Source: Sungkyunkwania multivorans (GTDB taxonomy: Bacteria > Bacteroidota > Bacteroidia > Flavobacteriales > Flavobacteriaceae). Taken from it: DNA of 64,000 bases. The DNA lies in assembly GCF_042675645.1 (NCBI RefSeq), contig NZ_JBHTJH010000004.1, forward strand, positions 744,001 through 808,000. The letters run 5' to 3'. A program made the translations under genes and the position numbers. This document shows, in pieces, positions 1 through 6,862 of the stretch; the stretch's first letter is position 1; each line of letters begins with the position of its first letter. The notes under the pieces are model-generated. The model was not told the origin of the DNA and made no database searches. It worked only from the letters and a program-made list of their open reading frames with translations.

Positions 1-562
1 ACAAGAATGGAAGTTCGCTTTGTTGCAGAAGATTGTTTAAATGCTTTTCTGATGGATAAAATTCTAAATCTTCCTTTTCAAATGCGGATAACCATTTCCG
101 CGAATAAGGGGTATATACAACATAAGGTTTGCCATCATCCTTTACAATTTCATCCTTTTCAAAGATCACTTGGTCTTTAAAAGTTTCAAAAGCCACCTCA
201 TGTTGTGCTAGAAGAGTGGAAATTTGATGGTCTCGTTCTAAGGCATAGGGTTCATAATCACGATTGGTGATCACTTTTTCAATGCGGAACGCTTCCAGAA
301 GTTTTTGGAATACTTCAATGGGTTTTCCATGATATATTGCAATCCCGCTTCCTTTTTCTTTGAAAGAAGATTGCATTTTGGATAGCTCATCATGGATAAA
401 ATTTACACGAGCATCATCTCTAGGAAGTTCTTCCAAGATATCTGAATCGAATATGAATATTGGTAGGACTTGTCGACCATCCGTGAGCGCCTTATAGAAA
501 CCTCGATTATCTGCTATCCGTAGGTCTCTTCTAAACCAGAATACAGTCAATGCTTCGGACAT
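1..562 (-). CDS. Deoxyribodipyrimidine photolyase / cryptochrome family, partial (N-terminal part)
   Basis: About 187 codons are visible, starting at an ATG at 560-562 and running off the left edge, so the FAD-binding half is missing. The N-terminus reads SEALTVFWFRRDLRIADN, the FWFRRDLR signature that opens the alpha/beta antenna domain of photolyases and cryptochromes. Further in, the conserved PIFIFD strand and VYTPYSRKW segment are seen. By family knowledge the full protein would be about 430-480 residues and would repair UV pyrimidine dimers or sense blue light; which of these cannot be told from this part. The start lies 2 nt downstream of the SDR stop, so it is the third gene of an SRPBCC-SDR-photolyase operon. 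The track of longer reading frames misses it only because it is truncated. Confidence in the family is high. Confidence 0.93.
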   Translation of the reverse strand, partial: MSEALTVFWFRRDLRIADNRGFYKALTDGRQVLPIFIFDSDILEELPRDDARVNFIHDELSKMQSSFKEKGSGIAIYHGKPIEVFQKLLEAFRIEKVITNRDYEPYALERDHQISTLLAQHEVAFETFKDQVIFEKDEIVKDDGKPYVVYTPYSRKWLSAFEKEDLEFYPSEKHLNNLLQQSELPFL

Positions 563-564
563 GA

Positions 565-1257
565 TCACGTAAGGTTCAAGGTAGATATTCCTCCATCAAC
601 ACCAATCACCTGCCCCGTGATCCAAGAGGCATCATCGCTGAGTAGATAGGTAGCGGCCTTTGCTATATCTTCTGGTTTCCCCACTCGCTTAAGCGGATGG
701 CGTTCATTCATTTTCTCACGCTTATTATCATTGTTGAGCAAGCGTTTTGCTAAAGGCGTGTCTACCAGTGAAGGCGCGATGACATTCACCCTTACCTTCG
801 GCGCATATTCTGCCGCCAAAGAACGCGCAAAACCTTCTATGGCACCCTTGGAAGCTGCCACACTGGTATGGAAAGGCATACCACTTTGCACCGCGACCGT
901 GCTAAAAAGCACCACACTGCTCTGTTGTGCCATTTTGGGCATGACCGCCTTTAGAGAGCGTACCATCCCTAAAAAATTGATGTCAAAATCTTCTTGAAAA
1001 GCCTCCAGGTCTAACATCTTGAACGGCTTTAAATTGATGCTTCCCGGGCAATAGACGAAACCGTGAATTTCGTCTGGCAATTTAGTGGAATCGAACGAAT
1101 CCCGAGAAGCATCGAATTCTATATATGTGAGATTTGGGCTTTCTCTGCCATCAAATGTTCTGGAGGCTGTAAAAATATGATAGTCGTTTCCTAGTTCATT
1201 AATTATTGCACTACCGATACCGTAAGAGCCACCGATGATAAGGATGTTTTTCTTCAT
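565..1257 (-). CDS. SDR family NAD(P)-binding protein lacking the catalytic tyrosine
   Basis: This 230-residue protein has the classical short-chain dehydrogenase fold. The nucleotide-binding GGSYGIG lies at 9-15, an N-x-x-G helix-4 motif at N94, a serine at S119 on the active-site strand, and the C-terminal ITGQVIGVDGG. The YxxxK motif is broken: Lys137 is present in TSVAASKGAIEGF, but residue 133, where tyrosine should be, is Val. It may therefore be a binding or scaffold protein or use another acid; substrate is unknown. It sits 8 nt downstream of the SRPBCC gene and 2 nt upstream of the photolyase, implying one transcript and a role in the light or UV response. The family call is certain, the function is not. 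Confidence 0.93.
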   Translation of the reverse strand: MKKNILIIGGSYGIGSAIINELGNDYHIFTASRTFDGRESPNLTYIEFDASRDSFDSTKLPDEIHGFVYCPGSINLKPFKMLDLEAFQEDFDINFLGMVRSLKAVMPKMAQQSSVVLFSTVAVQSGMPFHTSVAASKGAIEGFARSLAAEYAPKVRVNVIAPSLVDTPLAKRLLNNDNKREKMNERHPLKRVGKPEDIAKAATYLLSDDASWITGQVIGVDGGISTLNLT

Positions 1258-1265
1258 TCTATTAA

Positions 1266-1760
1266 TTAAATTGATTTCATTTTTATGACCTTACTTTGGT
1301 CTCCATATTTACCAAAGAGCTCAATTAAGCGCTGCTCTCGAAATTCGAAAATCTCTTTCAGTTTCTTTCGTACGACCAGCGAATGCATCAGCTGTCCTAA
1401 AATTCCAAATGGTAGTTTGTAGTCAACAATATCTTCCATTTCCACGCCGCCGTCGATCTCCTTTAAAAAATGCTTGTGATGCCATAAGGCATATGGACCA
1501 AATCGCTGCTCGTCAACAAAATATTGCTTGTCTGCAACATGCGTAATTTCAGTAACCCATTTCATTCTAATCCCAGGGAAAGGAGAAACTAGATATTGAA
1601 TGATCTGTCCTGGAAACATTGGTCTTTCTACGCCCGACAAGATCTCAAATCCCATGTCTGGAGTGATCTTGGCCAAATTCTTTGGGCTGGAAAGGAATTC
1701 CCAAGCCTCTTCTAGGGTGATCGGTAATTGTTGTTTGGTATGTAGTTGATAGAGTTTCAT
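1266..1760 (-). CDS. SRPBCC family protein (START-like ligand-binding fold)
   Basis: A 164-residue protein whose N-terminal stretch (about 12-34, LPITLEEAWEFLSSPKNLAK) and central RFGPYALWHHKHFL (about 86-99) are typical of SRPBCC proteins often annotated as cyclase/dehydrase-like or cell-division-inhibitor-like. These small helix-grip domains bind a hydrophobic ligand; no catalytic residue can be assigned here. It is the first gene of the operon with the SDR and photolyase. The ATG at 1758-1760 lies just 14 nt after a TAnnTTTG box (TAGCTTTG at 1774-1781 read on the minus strand), so the leader is very short. The physiological role is not established; the context suggests light-regulated expression. 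Confidence 0.88.
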   Translation of the reverse strand: MKLYQLHTKQQLPITLEEAWEFLSSPKNLAKITPDMGFEILSGVERPMFPGQIIQYLVSPFPGIRMKWVTEITHVADKQYFVDEQRFGPYALWHHKHFLKEIDGGVEMEDIVDYKLPFGILGQLMHSLVVRKKLKEIFEFREQRLIELFGKYGDQSKVIKMKSI

Positions 1761-1773
1761 TCTAACTTTTTAC

Positions 1774-1781
1774 CAAAGCTA
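1774..1781 (-). promoter_or_regulatory. Candidate -7 element (TAnnTTTG) of the photolyase operon
   Basis: Read on the minus strand the bases are TAGCTTTG, an exact match to the Bacteroidota -7 consensus TAnnTTTG. A transcript would begin about 9 nt before the SRPBCC start codon. No clean TTTG -33 element is seen at the usual distance; the expected position lies inside the inverted repeat at 1791-1824. Confidence 0.5.
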
Positions 1782-1790
1782 CAATTATTA

Positions 1791-1824
1791 TTTGTTTAAT
1801 TAAAAAAATAAATAGTTAAACAAA
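1791..1824 (-). promoter_or_regulatory. Inverted repeat (operator-like) upstream of the SRPBCC-SDR-photolyase operon
   Basis: Perfect 9-bp arms TTTGTTTAA (1791-1799) and TTAAACAAA (1816-1824) are separated by 16 bp and end about 10 nt before the -7 element. The same core, TGTTTAA with 16 bp to TTAAACA, recurs at 25230-25259 before the GLPGLI gene. Long-spaced dyads over the -33 region are typical of MerR-family operators; no MerR gene is in the window, so the regulator is inferred only. Confidence 0.5.
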
Positions 1825-1831
1825 ATATAAT

Positions 1832-2287
1832 TTATGGGAGGACGGAATTCTTTATGCTGGTAGCATTCAACTCTGTGACTCCGGAGAGCTTTTTAAGGCT
1901 TTCTTTGGCCTCTTCGATCGAAGAATCGAACATTTCGATCACGTCCTCGTCAAAATTTTCGATATGCTCTGCTTCCAATCTCATGATATGCAGTTGATTC
2001 AAAAGATTGTTAAGTACATGATGGGCTACATAATTCATGCTTTTGAAAATGTCGCGCTCTGCTTCTATTTTCTTCTTTTTCAATCTGTAGAAAGCAAAAT
2101 CGATCACTGCCAAAGGCAAAAGAATAAGAAGTACTAGGATGATCTCGTCTATTTCGGTTGACTCTAGTTTTTCCATCTGCATGACGAACTTTTCAAAAAG
2201 GTCGATATCAAAGACAAAGTTGAGGGCGAGGTAAAGAGCGGCAATTAAGATACCCATCTTTAATAAGGGGAAATCAATGGTTTTCAT
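1832..2287 (-). CDS. Two-helix membrane protein with a histidine-kinase dimerisation-like helix and no ATPase domain
   Basis: This 151-residue protein has two hydrophobic segments (about 11-27 and 48-68) and a basic stretch KKKK that places the C-terminal half in the cytoplasm. The C-terminal half contains AHHVLNNLLNQLHIMRLEAE (88-107) followed by a second long helix, which resembles the H-box helix and partner helix of a sensor histidine kinase dimerisation domain. The chain ends where the catalytic ATPase would start, so it cannot autophosphorylate alone. It could dimerise with or receive phosphate from another kinase, or be a decayed kinase. It lies 71 nt upstream of the SRPBCC start and is transcribed in the same direction. 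No family name is recognised with certainty. Confidence 0.7.
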   Translation of the reverse strand: MKTIDFPLLKMGILIAALYLALNFVFDIDLFEKFVMQMEKLESTEIDEIILVLLILLPLAVIDFAFYRLKKKKIEAERDIFKSMNYVAHHVLNNLLNQLHIMRLEAEHIENFDEDVIEMFDSSIEEAKESLKKLSGVTELNATSIKNSVLP

Positions 2288-2345
2288 TGGGTTGGTTGTC
2301 TATGGTTGCAGGTTAAAGATAGGAAAAAAAGGTTTTTGTAGGGTT

Positions 2346-2996
2346 TTAGTCGCAACATTGGTCATCCTTCACCAATTTACAACTTGCCACAGCCAGCACT
2401 GCTCCGATGATCGGCGCGGTCAGATAAAGCCATAAATGTTCAAAGTGCCCAGAAATTAAGGCTGGGCCGATAGAACGAGCTGGATTCATGGAAGCTTTGG
2501 TCACAGGACCGGCAAACATGGCCTCGAGAAGAATAACTCCACCAATGGCGATTCCGGCCATCGTACCTACTTCTTTACTTCCTGTAGAGACATTGATGAT
2601 CACCACCATCAAGAAGAAAGTGAGCAAGAGCTCTAGGATAAACGCTCGCCAAGCATCGATGGATGGAATGGTCGCCCCATACAATTCGGCCTCCGGAAAT
2701 AGCACCCATAGCGTTGCGCTTGCAGCGATAGCGCCCAAGATTTGAACGGCAATATATTTAGGGACTTCTTTCCATCGAAATTTTTTGGAATACGCAAAAG
2801 CGATGGTCACTGCAGGATTAAAATGAGCACCAGAGATTTCACCGAACGCATATATCATGGCCATAACAATGAGACCCCAAGTAATGGCGATTCCCACATG
2901 CGATGGATCGCCTGTGAGCTCATTGATGGTCATAGCTCCTGTGCCGCAGAACATTAAAGAGAAAGTGCCGATGAATTCCGATACATAATTTTTCAC
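2346..2996 (-). CDS. Aquaporin / MIP family channel
   Basis: A six-helix major intrinsic protein with both NPA loops, NPAVT and NPARS (residues 60-62 and 171-173 of the 216-residue form). It forms a passive pore for water or small neutral solutes in the inner membrane. No ATG gives a suitable N-terminus: the choice is a GTG at 2994-2996 giving MKNYVSEFIGTF, which matches the usual MIP start, or a TTG at 3024-3026 adding ten residues. By hand alignment with AqpZ the selectivity filter is Trp40, Ala159, Ala168 and Arg174, without the water-specific His, more like glyceroporins or plant NIPs. The C-terminus ends in DDQCCD. Substrate is uncertain; family is certain. Confidence 0.9.
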   Translation of the reverse strand: MKNYVSEFIGTFSLMFCGTGAMTINELTGDPSHVGIAITWGLIVMAMIYAFGEISGAHFNPAVTIAFAYSKKFRWKEVPKYIAVQILGAIAASATLWVLFPEAELYGATIPSIDAWRAFILELLLTFFLMVVIINVSTGSKEVGTMAGIAIGGVILLEAMFAGPVTKASMNPARSIGPALISGHFEHLWLYLTAPIIGAVLAVASCKLVKDDQCCD

Positions 2997-3109
2997 AGCG
3001 AACAAATTTTTGACAAAGCTACGCAATGGTATTTTAAGGATTTGTTAACAATGCAAGCTTGTGTTTCGTTGTACCTTCGTTCAAACTAAATCAATTAACA
3101 CTATACAAA

Positions 3110-3958
3110 ATGAAAAAACTTGCCTTAGTAGCCTTTATGGCCATCGGCGCTTTTGCACTAAATGCACAAGTGACCACACCACAACCTAGCCCATTTGCAA
3201 AGGTGGAGCAAAAGGTAGGATTAACAGACATCACCCTTGAATATTCTCGACCAGGAGTAAAGGGTAGAACTATTTTTGGCGATCTGGTCCCTTATGGCAA
3301 AATGTGGAGGACTGGTGCAAATAAAAATACAATGATTTCTTTCAGTACCGACGTTAAGGTAGGAGGTAAAGACCTAAAGGCAGGCAGCTATGCCATCTTT
3401 ACACAACCGAATGCCTCTTCATGGGATGTATTTTTCTACAGCGACACCAACAACTGGGGAACACCTCAGGAGTGGGATGAGAGTAAAGTTGCTGCGAAGG
3501 TCTCTGCGCCGGTTTCAGCGATGCCTATGAGAGCTGAGACCTTCACGATCAATTTTGGCCAACTTACGAACAGCAGTACAGAGCTCGGTTTTATTTGGGC
3601 TAACACCTATGCTGGTCTAAAGATTGAAGTACCTACGGACAATGCGGTGCAAGCTAGTATAGAAAAGACCATGGGCGGACCTGGACCTAATGATTATTTT
3701 TCTGCCGCTGTTTATTACTTGCAAGAAGGAAAGGATATCAAAAAGGCGATGACTTGGATCGATAAGGCGGTAGAGATGACCAACGATAAGCCACGATTTT
3801 GGTATTTGAGACAACAATCGTTGATCCACGCGAAAGCAGGAAAGACCAAGACTGCCATCAAAGCCGCCAAGAAATCTATGGAATTGGCCGAGAAAGCGGG
3901 TAACGCAGACTACGTAAAAATGAATAAGGACTCATTAAAAGAATGGGGAGCGTTGTAA
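3110..3958 (+). CDS. DUF2911 domain-containing secreted protein
   Basis: The ATG at 3110 begins a clear signal peptide (KKLALVAFMAIGAFALNAQ), so it is preferred over an upstream in-frame start at 3059. The mature protein carries the DUF2911 signature YSRPGVKGRTIFGDLVPYGK at about 45-64, followed by WRTGANKNT. The family occurs widely in Bacteroidota, is exported, and has no established activity. The last 80 residues are helical and TPR-like (AVYYLQEGKDIKKAMTWIDKAVEM). The gene is monocistronic: it is divergent from the aquaporin and ends 29 nt before a strong hairpin terminator. Confidence 0.93.
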   Translation: MKKLALVAFMAIGAFALNAQVTTPQPSPFAKVEQKVGLTDITLEYSRPGVKGRTIFGDLVPYGKMWRTGANKNTMISFSTDVKVGGKDLKAGSYAIFTQPNASSWDVFFYSDTNNWGTPQEWDESKVAAKVSAPVSAMPMRAETFTINFGQLTNSSTELGFIWANTYAGLKIEVPTDNAVQASIEKTMGGPGPNDYFSAAVYYLQEGKDIKKAMTWIDKAVEMTNDKPRFWYLRQQSLIHAKAGKTKTAIKAAKKSMELAEKAGNADYVKMNKDSLKEWGAL

Positions 3959-3987
3959 TTTGAATTACACATAAAGAATTAGGATTG

Positions 3988-4023
3988 ACCTCACAGATCT
4001 ACAACAGCTGTGAGGTTTTTTTT
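3988..4023 (+). terminator. Rho-independent terminator after the DUF2911 gene
   Basis: Arms ACCTCACAG and CTGTGAGGT (9 bp, perfect) enclose an 11-nt loop and are followed by a run of eight T. It ends right at the stop codon of the convergent oxidoreductase gene. Confidence 0.85.
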
Positions 4024-5005
4024 ACGAATAAGACAATCCGATTTTATCGCGGATCTCATCGAGAAGTCGCATCAATTTTAGACTATGATCAAACGGCATC
4101 ATTGGGCTTTCGGTTTTTCCTTCTCGGATCAATTGACCAAAATGTGCCGCTTCGCGATAATAACCTCTTCCCATTTTTTCAAAGGATAATCGCTCCGTCT
4201 TTCCGTCGATTGTAATGCTGACCTCAGAAATTTGATAGAAGTTGGTATGCATGATAAGGGTCGCCTTTTCATATTGAATCACGGCTTGCGTGGGCGTATG
4301 TTCTTTAAAGGTGCTGTACAACTTGGAAATTGCCTTATTTTTATGGGTCAGTCTAATGTTCAAGATCTCATCCACCTCCGTCGGTGCAAACTGGGCATCG
4401 GCCTCAATTTTTTCGGGGTATCCCAAAAGCGACAGTGCAAGAAAAATAGGGTAGATGCCGATATCCAATAGACTTCCTCCACCCAATTCCTTATTGTAGA
4501 GTCGTGAGTTGGCATCAAAAGGTACTTGAAAGCCAAAATCCGCCTCCATCTCTTTGATCTCGCCCCAAGTTTTTTGCCTTGTATGGTGCAACACATATTC
4601 ATAATTTGGTAAAAAACGCGTCCAGAGGGCCTCCATCAGCAATACCTTATTAGTTTTTGCTTTAGCGATCATTTTCTTTACCTCTTTGGTGTTCATCGCA
4701 AATGGCTTCTCACATAGCACGGCTTTGCCATTTTCTAAACAAAGCATGGTATTTTTACAATGGAATGGGTGTGGGGTGGCGATGTAGATGGCTTGTACCT
4801 CTGGATCACTGGCCAGTGCTTCATAAGAGCCGTAACTCTTTATTGCTCCGTGTTTATTGCCAAAATCTCGCGCTTTATCAGTATTTCGAGATGCCACGGC
4901 ATACAATTGGGCATTTGGGACTACCTTTAAGTCTTCGGCAAAATGGTCGGCTATATTGCCACAGCCAAGAATGCCCCATTTGATGATACTATCCTGCTGT
5001 TCCAT
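4022..5005 (-). CDS. Gfo/Idh/MocA family oxidoreductase
   Basis: This 327-residue NAD(P)-dependent oxidoreductase has the Rossmann motif GILGCGNIA (11-19) and the family hallmark CEKPFA (98-103), whose lysine is catalytic in characterised members. The C-terminal half is the alpha/beta substrate-binding domain. Substrates of the family are sugars, inositols and glycosides. The ATG at 5003-5005 was chosen; a TTG nine codons upstream would also be open. The start overlaps the end of the symporter gene by 17 nt, so it is the last gene of the PIG-L, small peptide, symporter, oxidoreductase operon. This context suggests oxidation of an imported sugar; the actual substrate is not visible. Confidence 0.92.
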   Translation of the reverse strand: MEQQDSIIKWGILGCGNIADHFAEDLKVVPNAQLYAVASRNTDKARDFGNKHGAIKSYGSYEALASDPEVQAIYIATPHPFHCKNTMLCLENGKAVLCEKPFAMNTKEVKKMIAKAKTNKVLLMEALWTRFLPNYEYVLHHTRQKTWGEIKEMEADFGFQVPFDANSRLYNKELGGGSLLDIGIYPIFLALSLLGYPEKIEADAQFAPTEVDEILNIRLTHKNKAISKLYSTFKEHTPTQAVIQYEKATLIMHTNFYQISEVSITIDGKTERLSFEKMGRGYYREAAHFGQLIREGKTESPMMPFDHSLKLMRLLDEIRDKIGLSYS

Positions 5006-6668
5006 GTTTTCTAGCAAATCCTTGTAAGACAACTGCGATAAGCATCACCAAGGCACAACCAAATAGATTCAGCCATAAGTACGGCATCCAATCGAACCAC
5101 CATCCGACAACCACGATCAGTTGCGTAATGATGGCGGCCGTAAAAACGGCTCTCGCCTTTACATATCTAACGAAAAAGGCCAGAAGGAAGATTCCTAAGA
5201 CATTGCCATAAAAGATCGACCCGATGATATTTACCAATTGGATAAGATTTTCTGCCAGACTTGCAAAACAAGCGACAATGATCGCGAGAATTCCCCAGAT
5301 CAAGGTAAACAACTTCGTCGAGTTCACATAATGATGGTCTTCTTTCGCTCCCTTTAGATTTCTTTTGTAAAGGTCGATAGACGTTATGGTGGCCAAAGCA
5401 TTTATTTCAGATGCCGTGGATGACATGGCGGCCGATAGGATAACGGCTAGCAGCAATCCGATCAGTCCCTTTGGAAGATTGTTCAAAATAAAGGTGATGA
5501 ACATATAATCGCGGTCGTTGGTCTCTACCTCTTCATCTGCTTTAGAAATGATCGTCTTGGCCTCGGCCCTCAGCTTCTTTTCTTCGATATTGATCTGAAG
5601 AAGTCGTGCCTTGGTCGTTTCATTATTATCGCCATTCACAAAAGCCAAGCTGCGTTCGGCCTTTTCTTTTTCAAGAAGATTCAGTTGCTCTTGAAGCGTT
5701 CTGTATTCATCTGCATATTCAGAGGATAATACCACTTCTTCGGCCACAGGATTAAAATTCAAGGGTGTTGGGTTGAACTGATAGAAGACGAACACCATCA
5801 CACCCACCAGAAGAATAAAGAATTGCATAGGAACTTTCAGCAGGCCGTTAAAGATCATGCCCCAACGCATTTCCTTTACCGACTTTCCAGAGAGGTACCG
5901 TTGTACCTGACTCTGATCCGTACCAAAATAGGCGAGGGCCAGGAAGCTGCCACCGATGATACCACTCCAAAAGGTGTATCGATTCTCTAGGTTGAACGAA
6001 AAATCAAGTACTTCCATCTTCCCGCTGGCTCCTGCAATATCCAAAGCGTTGGTAAAGGTGATTTCTTCAGGAATTAAATCGAGGGTGATAAAGAAGGCCG
6101 CGAACATCCCTGCAAAAATGACAAACATCTGTTGTTTTTGGGTGACGCTTACCGCTTTGGTTCCGCCAGTGACGGTATATATGATGACCAGCAGGCCAAT
6201 TCCAATGTTTAGCCATACCAAAGGCCATTCTAATACAACAGAAAGAATGATAGCCGGAGCGAAGATAGTGATCCCTGCCGCCAATCCCCTTTGGATAAGG
6301 AACAGAATGGCGGTAAGCGTTCGTGTCTTCAGATCAAAGCGATTTTCGAGAAATTCGTAGGCTGTAAAGACCTTTAGTTTGTGATACAACGGAATAAAGA
6401 CCAAACAGATGACCACCATCGCTATCGGTAATCCAAAGTAGAACTGTACAAAGCCCATTCCGTCGGTAAAGGCTTGTCCGGTAGTAGACAAGAAAGTGAT
6501 CGCACTGGCTTGCGTGGCCATGACGGATAGTCCTATCGTCCACCATTTTGCCGAGCTTCCTCCGCGGATATAATCGTCGATGTTTCTATTCTTTCGTGTG
6601 ACCCAGGAACCATAACCTACAATAAAGGTAAGGGTAGTGATAAGGACGATCCAGTCGAGTTGTTGCAT
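4989..6668 (-). CDS. Sodium:solute symporter (SSS family)
   Basis: A 559-residue inner-membrane protein with about 13 hydrophobic helices. The first helices carry WWTIGLSVMATQASAITFLS, the conserved segment lining the sodium and substrate sites of SSS (SGLT/PutP-like) transporters. A charged, coiled-coil-like insert of about 75 residues (around EYRTLQEQLNLLEKEKAERS) lies between two helices in the middle of the protein, as in many Bacteroidota relatives that import sugars or sialic acid-like compounds. The ATG at 6666-6668 is chosen over the preceding TTG. It is flanked upstream by a 35-residue membrane peptide and downstream by a Gfo/Idh/MocA enzyme, consistent with uptake of a carbohydrate. 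Confidence 0.92.
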   Translation of the reverse strand: MQQLDWIVLITTLTFIVGYGSWVTRKNRNIDDYIRGGSSAKWWTIGLSVMATQASAITFLSTTGQAFTDGMGFVQFYFGLPIAMVVICLVFIPLYHKLKVFTAYEFLENRFDLKTRTLTAILFLIQRGLAAGITIFAPAIILSVVLEWPLVWLNIGIGLLVIIYTVTGGTKAVSVTQKQQMFVIFAGMFAAFFITLDLIPEEITFTNALDIAGASGKMEVLDFSFNLENRYTFWSGIIGGSFLALAYFGTDQSQVQRYLSGKSVKEMRWGMIFNGLLKVPMQFFILLVGVMVFVFYQFNPTPLNFNPVAEEVVLSSEYADEYRTLQEQLNLLEKEKAERSLAFVNGDNNETTKARLLQINIEEKKLRAEAKTIISKADEEVETNDRDYMFITFILNNLPKGLIGLLLAVILSAAMSSTASEINALATITSIDLYKRNLKGAKEDHHYVNSTKLFTLIWGILAIIVACFASLAENLIQLVNIIGSIFYGNVLGIFLLAFFVRYVKARAVFTAAIITQLIVVVGWWFDWMPYLWLNLFGCALVMLIAVVLQGFARKHGTAG

Positions 6669-6684
6669 CAATACATCATTGCTG

Positions 6685-6710
6685 TCATTCCTGAGAAGGC
6701 AAGAATCCAG
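6685..6710. repeat. Degenerate copy of a dispersed palindromic repeat (TCATTCCTG..AAGGCA..GAATCCA)
   Basis: The sequence is an imperfect version of the hairpin at 45208-45227 (arms ATTCCTGC and GCAGGAAT). It lies in the 86-nt gap between the small membrane peptide and the symporter, inside the operon, so it would be transcribed. Confidence 0.5.
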
Positions 6711-6754
6711 ATAGATCTCCCTTCATTGAGAATGAATTGTTAGTTAGCTGTTGT

Positions 6755-6862
6755 TTAGTTGAAAATGGTCATCAAAACGTAAAAGAATATGATGTAAATG
6801 GCATTGGCCACCAATACCACGGTATACATCTTCTCCCATGTAAATTTAGTACCCTTGATCAT
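6755..6862 (-). CDS. 35-residue single-helix membrane peptide in the PIG-L/symporter operon
   Basis: A complete frame of 35 codons plus TAA begins with ATG at 6860-6862. Its start overlaps the TGA of the PIG-L gene by 4 nt (ATGA), a strong sign of translational coupling. The product begins IKGTKFTWEKMYTVVLVANA and continues as one hydrophobic helix (about 13-33) ending in Phe-Asn. It is likely an inner-membrane peptide, inferred to be an accessory subunit of the symporter encoded 86 nt downstream, as small partners are known for some solute transporters. It is too short for usual gene-length cutoffs. The reading frame and coupling are seen directly; the role is inferred. Confidence 0.7.
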   Translation of the reverse strand: MIKGTKFTWEKMYTVVLVANAIYIIFFYVLMTIFN

